A program made the position numbers and the translations under genes. A stretch of 32,970 nt of DNA, from assembly GCA_050012355.1 (NCBI GenBank), contig JBEKHI010000033.1, forward strand, positions 1 to 32,970. The letters run 5' to 3'. The DNA comes from JBEKHI01 sp050012355. GTDB lineage: Bacteria; Actinomycetota; Actinomycetes; Streptosporangiales; Streptosporangiaceae. Below, piece by piece: positions 23,041 through 31,637 of this stretch. Within the stretch, counting starts at the first letter, position 1. Every line of letters starts with the position of its first letter. The notes below the pieces were generated by a model. The model ran no database searches, was not told where the DNA came from, and saw nothing but the letters and a program-made list of their open reading frames with translations.

Positions 23041-23295
23041 CTAGCCGAGCAGTTTCGCGACAGAGCCCGCATAGCGGACCGCACCGACCTTGACTGCCTC
23101 GATGGTCTGGTCCGTCACGGCCAGGCCGTCGGGGACTGTTTCCAGCTGCCCGACCAGGGCGACGCCGCCGGCCAGGATGTCGCCGCTGGCCGCGCGGATC
23201 CGCTCCAGGGCCGCGAGCACCCGATTGAGCAGGTAGATCACGACGGGCAGCACCACCACGAGCAGGACCGCGTTGCCGATCCACCACAGGACCAT
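23041..23295 (-). CDS. Mini membrane protein 1 of the cox operon
   Basis: The ATG at 23295 has AAGGAGG upstream. The 84-residue product starts with a membrane segment (IGNAVLLVVVLPVVIYLLNR, residues 6-25) followed by a basic amphipathic helix (VLAALERIRAASGDI) and a small-residue-rich tail ending VKVGAVRYAGSVAKLLG. It lies 40 bases after coxG and opens a run of five similar tiny genes. A cytoplasmic tail on a membrane anchor next to coxG suggests a part in docking CODH at the membrane, which is inference. Confidence 0.77.
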   Translation of the reverse strand: MVLWWIGNAVLLVVVLPVVIYLLNRVLAALERIRAASGDILAGGVALVGQLETVPDGLAVTDQTIEAVKVGAVRYAGSVAKLLG

Positions 23296-23335
23296 GGCTG
23301 GCCCTCCTTCCGCTGTCGCTCAGCAGTGTCTCTGG

Positions 23336-23929
23336 TCAGCTGGCCGCTGGCCGGTAGGGCAGGAAGAACCGGGCGAAGACGCGCATCAGCGCCATCCGCG
23401 CGGCCCGCACGGCGATCGTGAAGCCTTGTACCGAGCGGCCGTTGGCCGCCGCGGCGATCTGCTCCGCGGTCTCTCCGCGTTCCAGCCGCTCGATCCTGTC
23501 CTGCATCGTCGCGGAGAAGTCGCGGATCAAGATGGCGGATACGTCGGAGATCATGCCGCGGCCGTACTGTGCCGCCGCGCCGGACAGCTGCAGGTCCTGG
23601 GTGACCACGACCTTGGTACCGCGTCCCTTGGGCGACAGCGTGGCGCCGACCACCATGGTGGCCTGGCCGCGTCCCTTCTCATCGGCGCCCGCTGCGTGCA
23701 CCATGATGCGCTTGGCGGCCTCATCGCGTTCGGTGATGTCGGCGGTGCCGTTGAACTGCAGCCGGACCGGTCCCATCCTGATGGCGACCCGGCCTTCGTA
23801 CTTGTCGTCGCCGAGGTCCTTGGTCAGCTCCGCGCCCGGCAGGCAGGACGCGACCTGCGGGATGTCGTCGAAGAACCGCCAGACCTTCTCGACCGGCTCC
23901 GCGACCTCGAAGTCGCTGGTGATGATCAC
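23336..23929 (-). CDS. coxG: CoxG-like SRPBCC protein (second copy)
   Basis: The 197-residue product has the CoxG START/SRPBCC fold: DFEVAEPVEKVWRFFDDIPQ, VASCLPGAEL, GRVAIRMGPVRLQFNG, TADITERD and YGRGMISDVSAILI. CoxG recruits CODH to the membrane and, on mycobacterial evidence, handles menaquinone for electron transfer. The C-terminus (about 168-192, GFTIAVRAARMALMRVFARF) is an amphipathic helix with Arg and Phe faces rather than a full membrane span, so it probably binds the membrane surface. Its start overlaps the XdhC-YHS gene end by four bases. The membrane mini-genes follow directly, possibly supplying the anchor that the other CoxG carries itself. Confidence 0.92.
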   Translation of the reverse strand: MIITSDFEVAEPVEKVWRFFDDIPQVASCLPGAELTKDLGDDKYEGRVAIRMGPVRLQFNGTADITERDEAAKRIMVHAAGADEKGRGQATMVVGATLSPKGRGTKVVVTQDLQLSGAAAQYGRGMISDVSAILIRDFSATMQDRIERLERGETAEQIAAAANGRSVQGFTIAVRAARMALMRVFARFFLPYRPAAS

Positions 23930-24885
23930 CTCAGTACCGCCTTGATGTAGGTATCTGGATTCTCCTCGAAAGACCGACGGCAGCCGGCGCAGCAGAAGTA
24001 GTAAGTGACCCCGTCGTGCTCAAGCGACGGGGCTGAGCCGTTCGCCTGGACCGTCATCCCGCACACTGGGTCGACAGCCTCGGCGAGGTTCAGTTCGGAC
24101 CTGCCGCCAACCCCCGGTTCCGCCTGGTTCGCGGGCACGTCGGGCAGGGCCCCAGACGCACGCAGCTGGACAAGCTCCGCGAGGATGGCGACGGCCATCT
24201 CCTCGTGGGTGGTCCGGCCCAGGTCCAGGCCGGCGGGCGCGTGCACCCGGTCGAGTTGGTCCTGCGGCACGCCGCGGTCGGCAAGGTAGCCGAGCACGGC
24301 CTCGCTGCGGCGGCGGGACGCGACCAGCCCTAGATAGGCCGGGTGCATGGCGGCTGCCCGCTCGATCATCTCCTCGTCGTTATGGCCTTGGGTGGCGATG
24401 ATGACCATCGATCGCTCGTCCGCGCGGGCTGTCGTGAAGTCTTGCGGGCCGGCCAGTTCCGCGTGCCAGCCCAGGGTCCTGGCCAGCCCGGCGAGCGTGT
24501 GCGCCATCGGCGAGCCGCCCACGATCACCAGGTGCGGTGCGGGCAGCACCGGCTCGATGAACACCTCCAGGGCACCCTCGCTCTGGCAGGAGATCGGTAC
24601 CACCGTCATCCCTTCGGGAACGGCCGTACCGAACTGGTCCGGGGAGCCGAGCAGCAGCAGCCGGGCGTTCCCGTCCGCCATGACCTGCTTCGCCTCGCGG
24701 ATCACCACGGGTTCAGCGCAGGCGCCGCCGATCCAGCCGTGCAGCTGCCCGTCGCTGGTGATGATGGCCCGCGAACCCTGCTTACTCGACGAGGGCCCCT
24801 GCCGCCAGACCACTGTGGCCAGCGCGAAGGCCTGACCGCTGCGGGCCAGGTCACCGAGCCGCTCGAGCACGCCCAGACCGTTCAT
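23926..24885 (-). CDS. XdhC/CoxI-family protein fused to a YHS metal domain
   Basis: Residues 1-250 are an XdhC/CoxI-type protein: the N-terminal part (ALATVVWRQGPSSSKQGSRA, WIGGACAEPVV) and a Rossmann-like part (PHLVIVGGSPMAHTLAGLAR, AAMHPAYLGLVASRRRSEAV, THEEMAVAILAELV). XdhC proteins bind molybdenum cofactor and help sulfurate and insert it into xanthine-oxidase-family enzymes. Residues 271-315 are a separate YHS domain (DPVCGMTV with Cys275, YYFCCAGCRRSF with Cys298, 299 and 302). This is a small metal-binding module often linked to copper or heavy-metal handling. CODH has a Mo-Cu centre, so a copper-linked role in cofactor assembly is an attractive inference. It lies between coxL and coxG in the operon. 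Confidence 0.92.
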   Translation of the reverse strand: MNGLGVLERLGDLARSGQAFALATVVWRQGPSSSKQGSRAIITSDGQLHGWIGGACAEPVVIREAKQVMADGNARLLLLGSPDQFGTAVPEGMTVVPISCQSEGALEVFIEPVLPAPHLVIVGGSPMAHTLAGLARTLGWHAELAGPQDFTTARADERSMVIIATQGHNDEEMIERAAAMHPAYLGLVASRRRSEAVLGYLADRGVPQDQLDRVHAPAGLDLGRTTHEEMAVAILAELVQLRASGALPDVPANQAEPGVGGRSELNLAEAVDPVCGMTVQANGSAPSLEHDGVTYYFCCAGCRRSFEENPDTYIKAVLR

Positions 24886-24910
24886 CCGTCCTCCTTGATC
24901 CGGGTCCTGC

Positions 24911-27316
24911 CTAGTCCTGGCGCACCGGCGGGTAGCCGGACACGTCCCGGCGATAGGTGAGCGCCTCCCAGACCCGGTCCGGCAGCATCGGCATGTCGAT
25001 GTTCCTGACCCCGGTCTCGGACAGCGCGTCCATCACCGCATTGACGAAGGCGGCGGGCCCGCCCACCGCGGCGCACTCTCCGATCCCCTTGGCGCCGATC
25101 GGGTGGTGCGGGCACGGCGTCACCACCTCGCTGTGCAGCTCAAAGCCGGGGGTCTCCCAGGCGCTCGGCAGCAGGTAGTCCATGTAGTTCGAGCCGACGC
25201 AGTTGCCGTCGGCGTCGAACGTGATGAACTGCATGCTGGCCATCGCGTACGCCTCGGTGAGGCCGCCCATGATCTGGCCCTCGACGATCATCGGGTTGAT
25301 CCGCACCCCGCAGTCGTCGACCGCGACCATCCGCAGCACGTCCCAGACGCCAGTCTCCGGGTCGACCTCGACGGTGACGATGTAGACGGCGAACGGCCAG
25401 GTGAGGTTCGGCGGGTCGTAGAAGGACGTGTTCTCCAGGCCGGGCTCCATGCCGTCTGGCATGTTGCTGTACGCGGCCATCGCGCACTCCTGGATAGACA
25501 CGCCGCGCTGCGGGGAGCTGCGCACGTAGAACCGGCCGAGTTCCCACTCGACGTCCTCCTCGGACACCTCGAGCAGGTGCGCGGCCAGCTTGCGGGCCTT
25601 GGCGCGGATTTTGCGGGCGGCCATCGCGACGGCCGCCCCGGCCACCGGGGTCGACCGGGACGCATAGGTGCCCATGCCGAAGGGCGCCGTGTCGGTGTCG
25701 CCCTCCTCGACGACGACGTCATCAGCCGGGATGCCGAGTTCGTGCGCGACGATCTGCGCCCACGTCGTCTCGTGTCCCTGCCCCTGGGTCCTGGCGCCGG
25801 TCCGGACAATCGCCTTGCCGCTCATGTGCACCTTGAGCTCGGCGGAGTCGAACATCTTGATGCCGAGGATGTCGTACTCCCGGCTGTTCCCCGCGCCGAG
25901 CGGCTCGGTCATCGTGGAGATCCCCAGACCGAGCAGCCGACCGCGCTTGCGGGCCTCCGCCTGCTCCTGCCTGAAGTCCTCGTACCCGATAGCCCGCAGG
26001 CCGACGTCCAGGCACTTAGCGTACTGGCCGGAGTCGGTAAGGAAGCCGAGCGGGGTACGGTGCGGGAAGTCGTCGTCGGCCACGAAGTTCATCCGGCGGA
26101 ACGCGGCCTGGTCCATGCCGAGGTCGTCCGCGGCCGCCTGGACCATCCGTTCCTGGAAGAACATCGCCTCGGTGACCCGAAACGAGCAGCGGTACGCCAC
26201 GCCGCCCGGCGCCTTATTGGTGTACACGCCGCGGGCCGTCAGGTGCGCCACCGGGACGTCGTAGGCGGCGAACGCCGAGTGCATCAGGCCGATCTTGAAT
26301 TTACTCGGCTGCGCATCGGCGAAGAACGCGCCATGGTCCGCGTCGGTGTGCATCCGGAAGGCGAGGATCTTGCCATCCCGGCGCAGCGCCATCTCGCCCT
26401 TGAGGTAAACGTCGCGGGCGAATCCGGTGGAGATGAGGTTGCCGGTCTTGTCCTCGATCCATTTCACCGGGCACTCGAGCAGGATCGAGGCCAGAATCGA
26501 GCAGACGTAGCCCGGGTAGATGGGCACCTTGTTGCCGAACCCGCCGCCGATGTCCGGCGAGATGATCCGGATCATCTGCTCGGGGATCTCGGCCACCATC
26601 GCGACCGCGGCGCGGACGATGTGCGGCGCCTGGGAGGTCATGTAGACGGTGAGCTTGGAGGTGGCCCGGTTGAAGTCGGCGACCGACCCGCAGCACTCGA
26701 TCGGCGACGGGTGGCTCCGCGGATAGTGGCATTCCAGTTTGGAAATCACGTCGGCCTGCTCGAAGGCCCGGTCGGTGCCCGCCTTGTCGCCGACTTGCCA
26801 GTTGTAGATCACGTTGTCGGACTGGTCCACCTTGTCGTCGCGGATGACCGGCGCGTCCGGGGCGAGCCCCTGCCACGGGTTCACGATGACGGGCAGCGGC
26901 TCGTATTCGACCTCGATCGCCTCGCAGGCGTCCTTGGCGATGTACGGGTCGTCCGCGATGACGCAGGCCACCTCTTGGCCCTGGAACCGCACCTTGTCGG
27001 TGGCGAGCACCGCCTGGGTGTCATAGGACAAGGTGGGCATCCAGGCGAGGTTCCGCGTAGCCATCATCTCGCCGGTCAGCACTAGGCGGACGCCGGGGAC
27101 GGCCCAGGCCTTACTGGTGTCGATCGACCTGATGCGCGCGTGCGGCAGCGGGCTGCGCAAGATCTCCATGTGCAGCATGCCGGGGAGCACGACGTCGTCG
27201 ATGTAGTTGCCCTTGCCCCGGATGAAGCGGTCGTCCTCGACGCGCTTGCGGCTGGAGCCGAGGCCGCCGATCTTGATCTCGTCGAGGGCCCGCGATTCGG
27301 CGGTATTGGTGGTCAA
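24911..27316 (-). CDS. coxL: Aerobic CO dehydrogenase large subunit, form I
   Basis: The 801-residue product is a complete molybdenum hydroxylase large subunit. The active-site loop is AYRCSFR (374-380, Cys377 the copper ligand), the signature of form I (true) CODH rather than form II. Other family motifs are GGGFGNKVPIYPGY (257-270), QGQGHETTWAQI (511-522, cofactor contact) and GAKGIGECAAVGG with the base Glu747. CoxL holds the Mo-Cu centre bound to molybdopterin cytosine dinucleotide and oxidises CO with water to CO2. It is the third structural gene in the order M-S-L, the usual form I order, and ends 25 bases before the XdhC-YHS gene. Confidence 0.97.
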   Translation of the reverse strand: MTTNTAESRALDEIKIGGLGSSRKRVEDDRFIRGKGNYIDDVVLPGMLHMEILRSPLPHARIRSIDTSKAWAVPGVRLVLTGEMMATRNLAWMPTLSYDTQAVLATDKVRFQGQEVACVIADDPYIAKDACEAIEVEYEPLPVIVNPWQGLAPDAPVIRDDKVDQSDNVIYNWQVGDKAGTDRAFEQADVISKLECHYPRSHPSPIECCGSVADFNRATSKLTVYMTSQAPHIVRAAVAMVAEIPEQMIRIISPDIGGGFGNKVPIYPGYVCSILASILLECPVKWIEDKTGNLISTGFARDVYLKGEMALRRDGKILAFRMHTDADHGAFFADAQPSKFKIGLMHSAFAAYDVPVAHLTARGVYTNKAPGGVAYRCSFRVTEAMFFQERMVQAAADDLGMDQAAFRRMNFVADDDFPHRTPLGFLTDSGQYAKCLDVGLRAIGYEDFRQEQAEARKRGRLLGLGISTMTEPLGAGNSREYDILGIKMFDSAELKVHMSGKAIVRTGARTQGQGHETTWAQIVAHELGIPADDVVVEEGDTDTAPFGMGTYASRSTPVAGAAVAMAARKIRAKARKLAAHLLEVSEEDVEWELGRFYVRSSPQRGVSIQECAMAAYSNMPDGMEPGLENTSFYDPPNLTWPFAVYIVTVEVDPETGVWDVLRMVAVDDCGVRINPMIVEGQIMGGLTEAYAMASMQFITFDADGNCVGSNYMDYLLPSAWETPGFELHSEVVTPCPHHPIGAKGIGECAAVGGPAAFVNAVMDALSETGVRNIDMPMLPDRVWEALTYRRDVSGYPPVRQD

Positions 27317-27317
27317 T

Positions 27318-27842
27318 TTACGCCTCCTGCGCCTTGAGCTTCTCGGCCGCCCAGAGCACCGATTTCACGATGTTCTGGTAGCCGGTGCAGCGGCACAGGT
27401 TGCCGGACAGCGCCCACCGCACGTCTTCCTCGGTCGGGTCGGGGTTGCGGTCGAGCAGGTCCTTGGCGGCCATCATCATGCCCGGCGTGCAGAACCCGCA
27501 CTGCAGCCCGTGCTCCTGCCGGAACCCCTCCTGGAGCGGGTGCAGCTCGCTCGCCGACGCCAAGCCCTCCACGGTGGTCACCTCGCGGCCGTCGACCTGC
27601 ACCGCGAGCATGGTGCAGGACTTGATCGCCTTGCCGTCGACGAGCACCGTGCAGGCGCCGCAGTTGGTCGTGTCACAGCCCCGGTGCGTGCCGGTCAGCC
27701 CGGCGCCGCGCCGGATCAGGTCGGTGAGCAGCAGCCGGGGCTCGATCTCGGCGAGCTTCTTCTTGCCGTTGATCGTGAACCTGATCTTGCGAACTAGGAC
27801 ATCGTCCGCTTCGTCGCCGAGGTCGTCGAACACCATCGTCAT
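27318..27842 (-). CDS. coxS: Aerobic CO dehydrogenase small (iron-sulfur) subunit
   Basis: The 174-residue product carries two [2Fe-2S] clusters. The N-terminal plant-ferredoxin-type cluster uses GCDTTNCGAC (Cys 56, 61, 64) and Cys76, and the C-terminal cluster uses QCGFCTPG (115, 118) and LCRCTGY (150, 152). The clusters pass electrons from the Mo site to the FAD of CoxM. The start at 27842 lies two bases after the coxM stop; a longer open frame upstream is not native. About 18 extra N-terminal residues (MTMVFDDLGDEADDVLVR) precede the fold compared with the second CoxS at 31137. Confidence 0.96.
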   Translation of the reverse strand: MTMVFDDLGDEADDVLVRKIRFTINGKKKLAEIEPRLLLTDLIRRGAGLTGTHRGCDTTNCGACTVLVDGKAIKSCTMLAVQVDGREVTTVEGLASASELHPLQEGFRQEHGLQCGFCTPGMMMAAKDLLDRNPDPTEEDVRWALSGNLCRCTGYQNIVKSVLWAAEKLKAQEA

Positions 27843-27844
27843 GA

Positions 27845-28732
27845 TCAGGCCGCCCTTTCCGCTGCCGCCATGGCCGCTGTCGCGGTGCCGCCGAGAATGC
27901 GGGTGACGAAGACGCGCACCAGGTTCCGCTTGTACTCGGCAGTGCCACGGTGATCGGTCCGCGGTTGCGCCGCGGCCGCGGCGAGGCCCGCGGCCTCGGC
28001 GATGCTGTCCTGAGTGAGCGGCTGGCCGGCCAGCGCGGCGGCTGCCTCCGTGGCACCGATGGTGGACCCGCCGACGCCGGTGAGCGCGATGCCCGCGCGG
28101 ACCACGTTGTCTCCGGAGGTCTCGATGGCGACCGCCACCCCGACGGTCGCGAAATCCCCGACCCGCCGTTCCAGTTTCAGGTATCCACCCGCCCTGGCCC
28201 CGGTGGCGGGGGGCACCACGGCCTCGACCGCGATCTCGTCGTGCTCCAGGACGTTCTGAAACGGGCCGGTCACGAACTCGGCGAGCGGGATGACACGCCT
28301 GCCGCGCGGTCCCTGGGCGATCACCGAGCCACCGAGCGCCAGCATCACCGACGCCCAGTCGCCCTGCGGGTCGGCGTGGCACAGGGACCCGACCAGCGTG
28401 CCCCGGTTGCGGACGAGGGGGTCGGCGACCAGCGGCGCCGCCGCGGCCATCGTCGGCTGCGTGCCCTTGAGCAGGTCGGAGAACTCCAGTTCGGCGTGGC
28501 GGCAGAGCGCGCCGATGCGCAGGCTGCCGTCGGGGTCCGCTCGGTGATAGGCGAGGCCGGGCACGTTGTTGATGTCGACGATCAGCTCCGGCGAGGCGAA
28601 GCGCAGCTTCATCATCGGCACCAGGCTCTGGCCGCCCGCCAGCACCTTGGCGTAATCGCCGCCGTCACGCAGCACCCCGATCGCCTCATCCAGGGAACGC
28701 GGCGCCTCGTAACGGAATCGCGACGGGAACAT
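27845..28732 (-). CDS. coxM: Aerobic CO dehydrogenase medium (FAD) subunit
   Basis: The 295-residue product has the FAD-binding motifs of CoxM: AGGQS (32-36, canonical AGGHS) and TLVGS (112-116, canonical TIGGS), both slightly changed. The C-terminal domain (VGDFATVGVAV, AGIALTGVG, EYKRNLVRVFV) is intact. CoxM takes electrons from CoxS and passes them towards the quinone pool. Its start abuts the stop of a small upstream gene, and the downstream coxS start is two bases from its stop, so all are one transcript. The altered FAD motifs could change redox properties but are within family variation. Confidence 0.95.
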   Translation of the reverse strand: MFPSRFRYEAPRSLDEAIGVLRDGGDYAKVLAGGQSLVPMMKLRFASPELIVDINNVPGLAYHRADPDGSLRIGALCRHAELEFSDLLKGTQPTMAAAAPLVADPLVRNRGTLVGSLCHADPQGDWASVMLALGGSVIAQGPRGRRVIPLAEFVTGPFQNVLEHDEIAVEAVVPPATGARAGGYLKLERRVGDFATVGVAVAIETSGDNVVRAGIALTGVGGSTIGATEAAAALAGQPLTQDSIAEAAGLAAAAAQPRTDHRGTAEYKRNLVRVFVTRILGGTATAAMAAAERAA

Positions 28733-29020
28733 TCACTGCCTCCGTTCGGCCGACGGCCCGAGACCGGGAGCCTCGTCGCGGAGCCCGGGCACCGAGTGCG
28801 GGTCGGGAACCGCCTGCGGACCCGAATCGTAATCGGGGTCGGGCCGCGGCTCCTGGTGCGGCGGCCACGGGCCGGAAACCGGCTGCCCAGCGATCTTGAG
28901 GTAATCGGTGAGCTGGGGCCACGCCCAGACCGTAGGGCTCTTTCCCGTCTTGGGCGCGTCCTCGATCAGCTCGAACATCCGCGGGTTGTCCTTGCTGTGT
29001 CCGTCGGACTCGATAGCCAT
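28733..29020 (-). CDS. Small Pro/Asp-rich protein heading the CODH operon
   Basis: No family is recognised. The 95-residue product has a folded-looking N-terminal part (RMFELIEDAPKTGKSPTVWA, WPQLTDYLKIAGQPV) and a Pro/Asp/Gly-rich, probably disordered C-terminal half. GGGAG occurs just upstream of the ATG at 29020. Its stop abuts the coxM start, so it is made with the CODH subunits and is the first gene of the operon. It might be a truncated domain or an assembly factor. No membrane segment or metal motif is present. Confidence 0.6.
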   Translation of the reverse strand: MAIESDGHSKDNPRMFELIEDAPKTGKSPTVWAWPQLTDYLKIAGQPVSGPWPPHQEPRPDPDYDSGPQAVPDPHSVPGLRDEAPGLGPSAERRQ

Positions 29021-29112
29021 GCCGCGATCTCCCGGCCGTCAGGTTGCCCACCTGCCTGGCGCTGGTGGTAACGAAGGTGGTCGTATCGTGGCTCACGTTT
29101 AACAGGGCTGCA

Positions 29113-29129
29113 ACAGCGAAATAAGCTGT
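29113..29129. promoter_or_regulatory. Candidate regulator site upstream of the minus-strand CODH operon
   Basis: ACAGC (29113-29117) and GCTGT (29125-29129) form a dyad with a seven-base AT-rich centre GAAATAA. It lies about 95 bases upstream of the operon's first start codon, in the 161-base gap after the LysR gene. The spacing is compatible with a LysR T-N11-A type box. The whole gap is locally AT-rich and should hold the operon promoter, but no strong -35/-10 pair is evident. Confidence 0.35.
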
Positions 29130-29181
29130 CACTTAATCGGCTAGCTACCCAGGCGGACATGGCCGACAGCCCGGGGCGGTC

Positions 29182-30141
29182 TCAGCTCCAGATCGTGACG
29201 TAGACCGGGGGCTTGAAGCGCGACGGCGACACGCCGGCCACGGGCGACCGCATTAGCTGCATCGCCTCGGGCGTACCGAGGAACCGGCGCAGCGCGCTGG
29301 CCACGGTGCTGCGGCGCTCCCGCTCGAGCAGGGTCGCGTACCAGCACTCCTCCGCTGGGAATCCCGGCAGGTCAATGAGGGACAGCTCGCCGCGCCGCAG
29401 CTGGTGGGACACGAGGTGCTCGATGGCCGGCGCGACCCCCGCGCCGTCGGCGGCGGCCGCCCAGGCGGCCGTCTGGCTCTGAAAGACCCCGATGTTGCTG
29501 TCCGCGACACCGAGCCGGCGCAGCAGCCTGGCAGTCTCGCTTCCCGGGTCGGTCCCAGACGGGTCTACCAGCCAGCGCCACTGCCGGGCCGGGCCGCGCG
29601 GCCGCGACTGCGCCGCCGTTCCCCCTCGCCCGACCACGACCACTCGGTACTTGAAGATCGGCTCGCTGACGACCGGCAGCTCCTGCTCGCCGGACACCCC
29701 GGGACCGATAGCGACGTCCGCGAGCCGGTTCGCGATCAGCACGCCGAGCTCGTCGGAGGCCGCCACTCCGATGGTGATCTCCACCGCGCTGGCGAACCGG
29801 CGACGGAACGCCTCAAGGAGCGGACCGGCCACGAACTCGGCAAAGGTCGACGTGGCGACGATACGCAGCTGCTCGGGCGCGCCCTGCGCGGCCCGGACCG
29901 CCGCGTGCGCCTCGGCACCAAGCACGACGATCTGGGATGCGGTACCGAGCAGCCGCGCGCCGCCCGGCGTCAGCGTCATGCCGGCCTGGCTGCGGGTAAT
30001 CAGCTGGTCACCTAGATCCTGGCGCAGGGCGGTGATCGCCTGTGAGACGGCTGACTCGCTGACACCGAGCGCGCTGGCGGCGGCTCGGACCGACCCGAGA
30101 CGGGCCACCAGGACGAACGCGTTCAGCTGCGTCAGGGTCAT
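29182..30141 (-). CDS. LysR-type transcriptional regulator of the CODH loci
   Basis: The 319-residue product (start at 30141, where GGAG lies about seven bases upstream; 30153 is an alternative) has the N-terminal LysR winged helix: MTLTQLNAFVLVARLGSVRA, AASALGVSESAVSQAITALR and the following wing (GDQLITRSQAGMTLTPGG). A two-lobed effector domain follows. LysR regulators activate or repress divergent genes on effector binding. It is placed between the two CODH sets, divergent from coxM2 and running towards the other operon's promoter, so it could control both. The effector is unknown; CO sensing is not implied, since no haem-binding motif is evident. Confidence 0.93.
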   Translation of the reverse strand: MTLTQLNAFVLVARLGSVRAAASALGVSESAVSQAITALRQDLGDQLITRSQAGMTLTPGGARLLGTASQIVVLGAEAHAAVRAAQGAPEQLRIVATSTFAEFVAGPLLEAFRRRFASAVEITIGVAASDELGVLIANRLADVAIGPGVSGEQELPVVSEPIFKYRVVVVGRGGTAAQSRPRGPARQWRWLVDPSGTDPGSETARLLRRLGVADSNIGVFQSQTAAWAAAADGAGVAPAIEHLVSHQLRRGELSLIDLPGFPAEECWYATLLERERRSTVASALRRFLGTPEAMQLMRSPVAGVSPSRFKPPVYVTIWS

Positions 30142-30190
30142 CGCGCACTCCATTGTGGGCTACGGCGCGCCAGGAAAGACCGTCGCGCCT

Positions 30191-30211
30191 CCGTACACTC
30201 AGAACGTACGG
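30191..30211. promoter_or_regulatory. Inverted repeat in the LysR-coxM2 divergent region
   Basis: CCGTAC (30191-30196), a nine-base spacer and GTACGG (30206-30211) form a perfect dyad. It contains T-N11-A-like spacing typical of LysR binding sites. It lies 50 bases upstream of the LysR start and 54 bases upstream of coxM2, where a shared operator is expected. Confidence 0.5.
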
Positions 30212-30264
30212 CATCGGCCGGGTCCGTATACCGAACGGGCGACGCCCTAGGCGGGGAGGCGAAG

Positions 30265-31136
30265 GTGCAAGTTCCCGCGCAAGTCGAGTACGAGCGGGCG
30301 ACAAGCGTGGAGCACGCGCTCGCCCTGCTGTCCAGGTACGCGCCGGGAGCCATGATCTTGGCCGGCGGCCACAGCCTGATCCCGATGATGAAGCTGCGGC
30401 TCGCGCAGCCCGAGGTACTTGTCGACATCACCCGGGTCGAAGGCCTGCGCTATATCGAGCGGTCGCGCGCCGAGCTGCGCATCGGCGCGCTCGCCAGCCA
30501 CGCCGACCTGCTGAACTCCCACGAAGCGGGCCAGCACTTCGCGATCTTGCGCGACGCCGAACGGGTGATCGCCGACCCGGTCGTCAGGAACTGGGGCACC
30601 ATCGGCGGGTCGCTGTGCCAGGCGGACCCGTCGGAGGACCTGTCCGCCGCGTTCGCCGCGCTGAAAGGCTCCATGATCATCAACGGGCTCGACGGCAGCC
30701 GCGAGGTTTCCGCGCGGGCGTTCTACACCGGCCCGTACGAGACCGTTGTCGGGTCCGTCGAGATGCTGACCGAGATCAGGCTGCCGATCAGGCCGCACAG
30801 CGGCAGCGCCTATGTGAAGGTGATGCGCCGGGCGGGCGACTGGCCGGTCGGCGCCGCCGGGGCGACGGTCTGGCTGGCGGATGGCGTCATCGCGGACGCT
30901 GGCATCGGGCTGACTGCGGTCGGCGCCGCGCACTTCGTCGCCGCCGAGGCTGAGGAGTTCCTGCGCGGCCGGGCCGCCGACGAAGCATCCTTCGCCCGGG
31001 CCGGCGAGATCGCGGCGGAGCACTGCCACCCGGTCTCCGACCAGCGCGGCCCGGCGGAGTACAAGCGGCACCTGGTCCGCGAGCTCACGGCCCGCGCGCT
31101 GCGTACCGCCGTCAGCAGGGCCCGGGGGCTGACGCC

Positions 31137-31140
<4 letters not shown>
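30265..31140 (+). CDS. coxM: CO dehydrogenase medium (FAD) subunit, second set
   Basis: A GTG at 30265 with GGGGAGG upstream gives 291 residues. FAD motifs are canonical: AGGHS (33-37) and TIGGS (112-116). The C-terminal domain (GSAYVKVMRRAGDWPVGAAG, EYKRHLVRELTARAL) is intact. The subunit transfers electrons from the iron-sulfur subunit to the respiratory acceptor. The stop overlaps the coxS2 start in a GTGA arrangement. It is divergent from the LysR gene and differs in its motifs from the CoxM at 27845, so the two sets are not a recent duplication. Confidence 0.95.

Positions 31141-31633
<493 letters not shown>

Positions 31634-31637
<4 letters not shown>

Noticed and set aside
22271..23287. 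One long minus-strand frame of 338 codons covering four mini membrane genes
   Set aside because: Only its last 91 codons look like protein. The earlier part is Arg/Gly-rich and overlaps three well-supported small genes with their own ribosome binding sites.
25103..27085. A 660-codon open frame on the plus strand opposite coxL
   Set aside because: It is rich in Val, Arg, His and Asp without motifs and lies wholly antisense to a fully conserved coxL. It is an effect of GC-biased third positions.
27950..29071. A 373-codon plus-strand frame opposite coxM
   Set aside because: Composition is that of an antisense shadow and coxM motifs on the other strand are complete.
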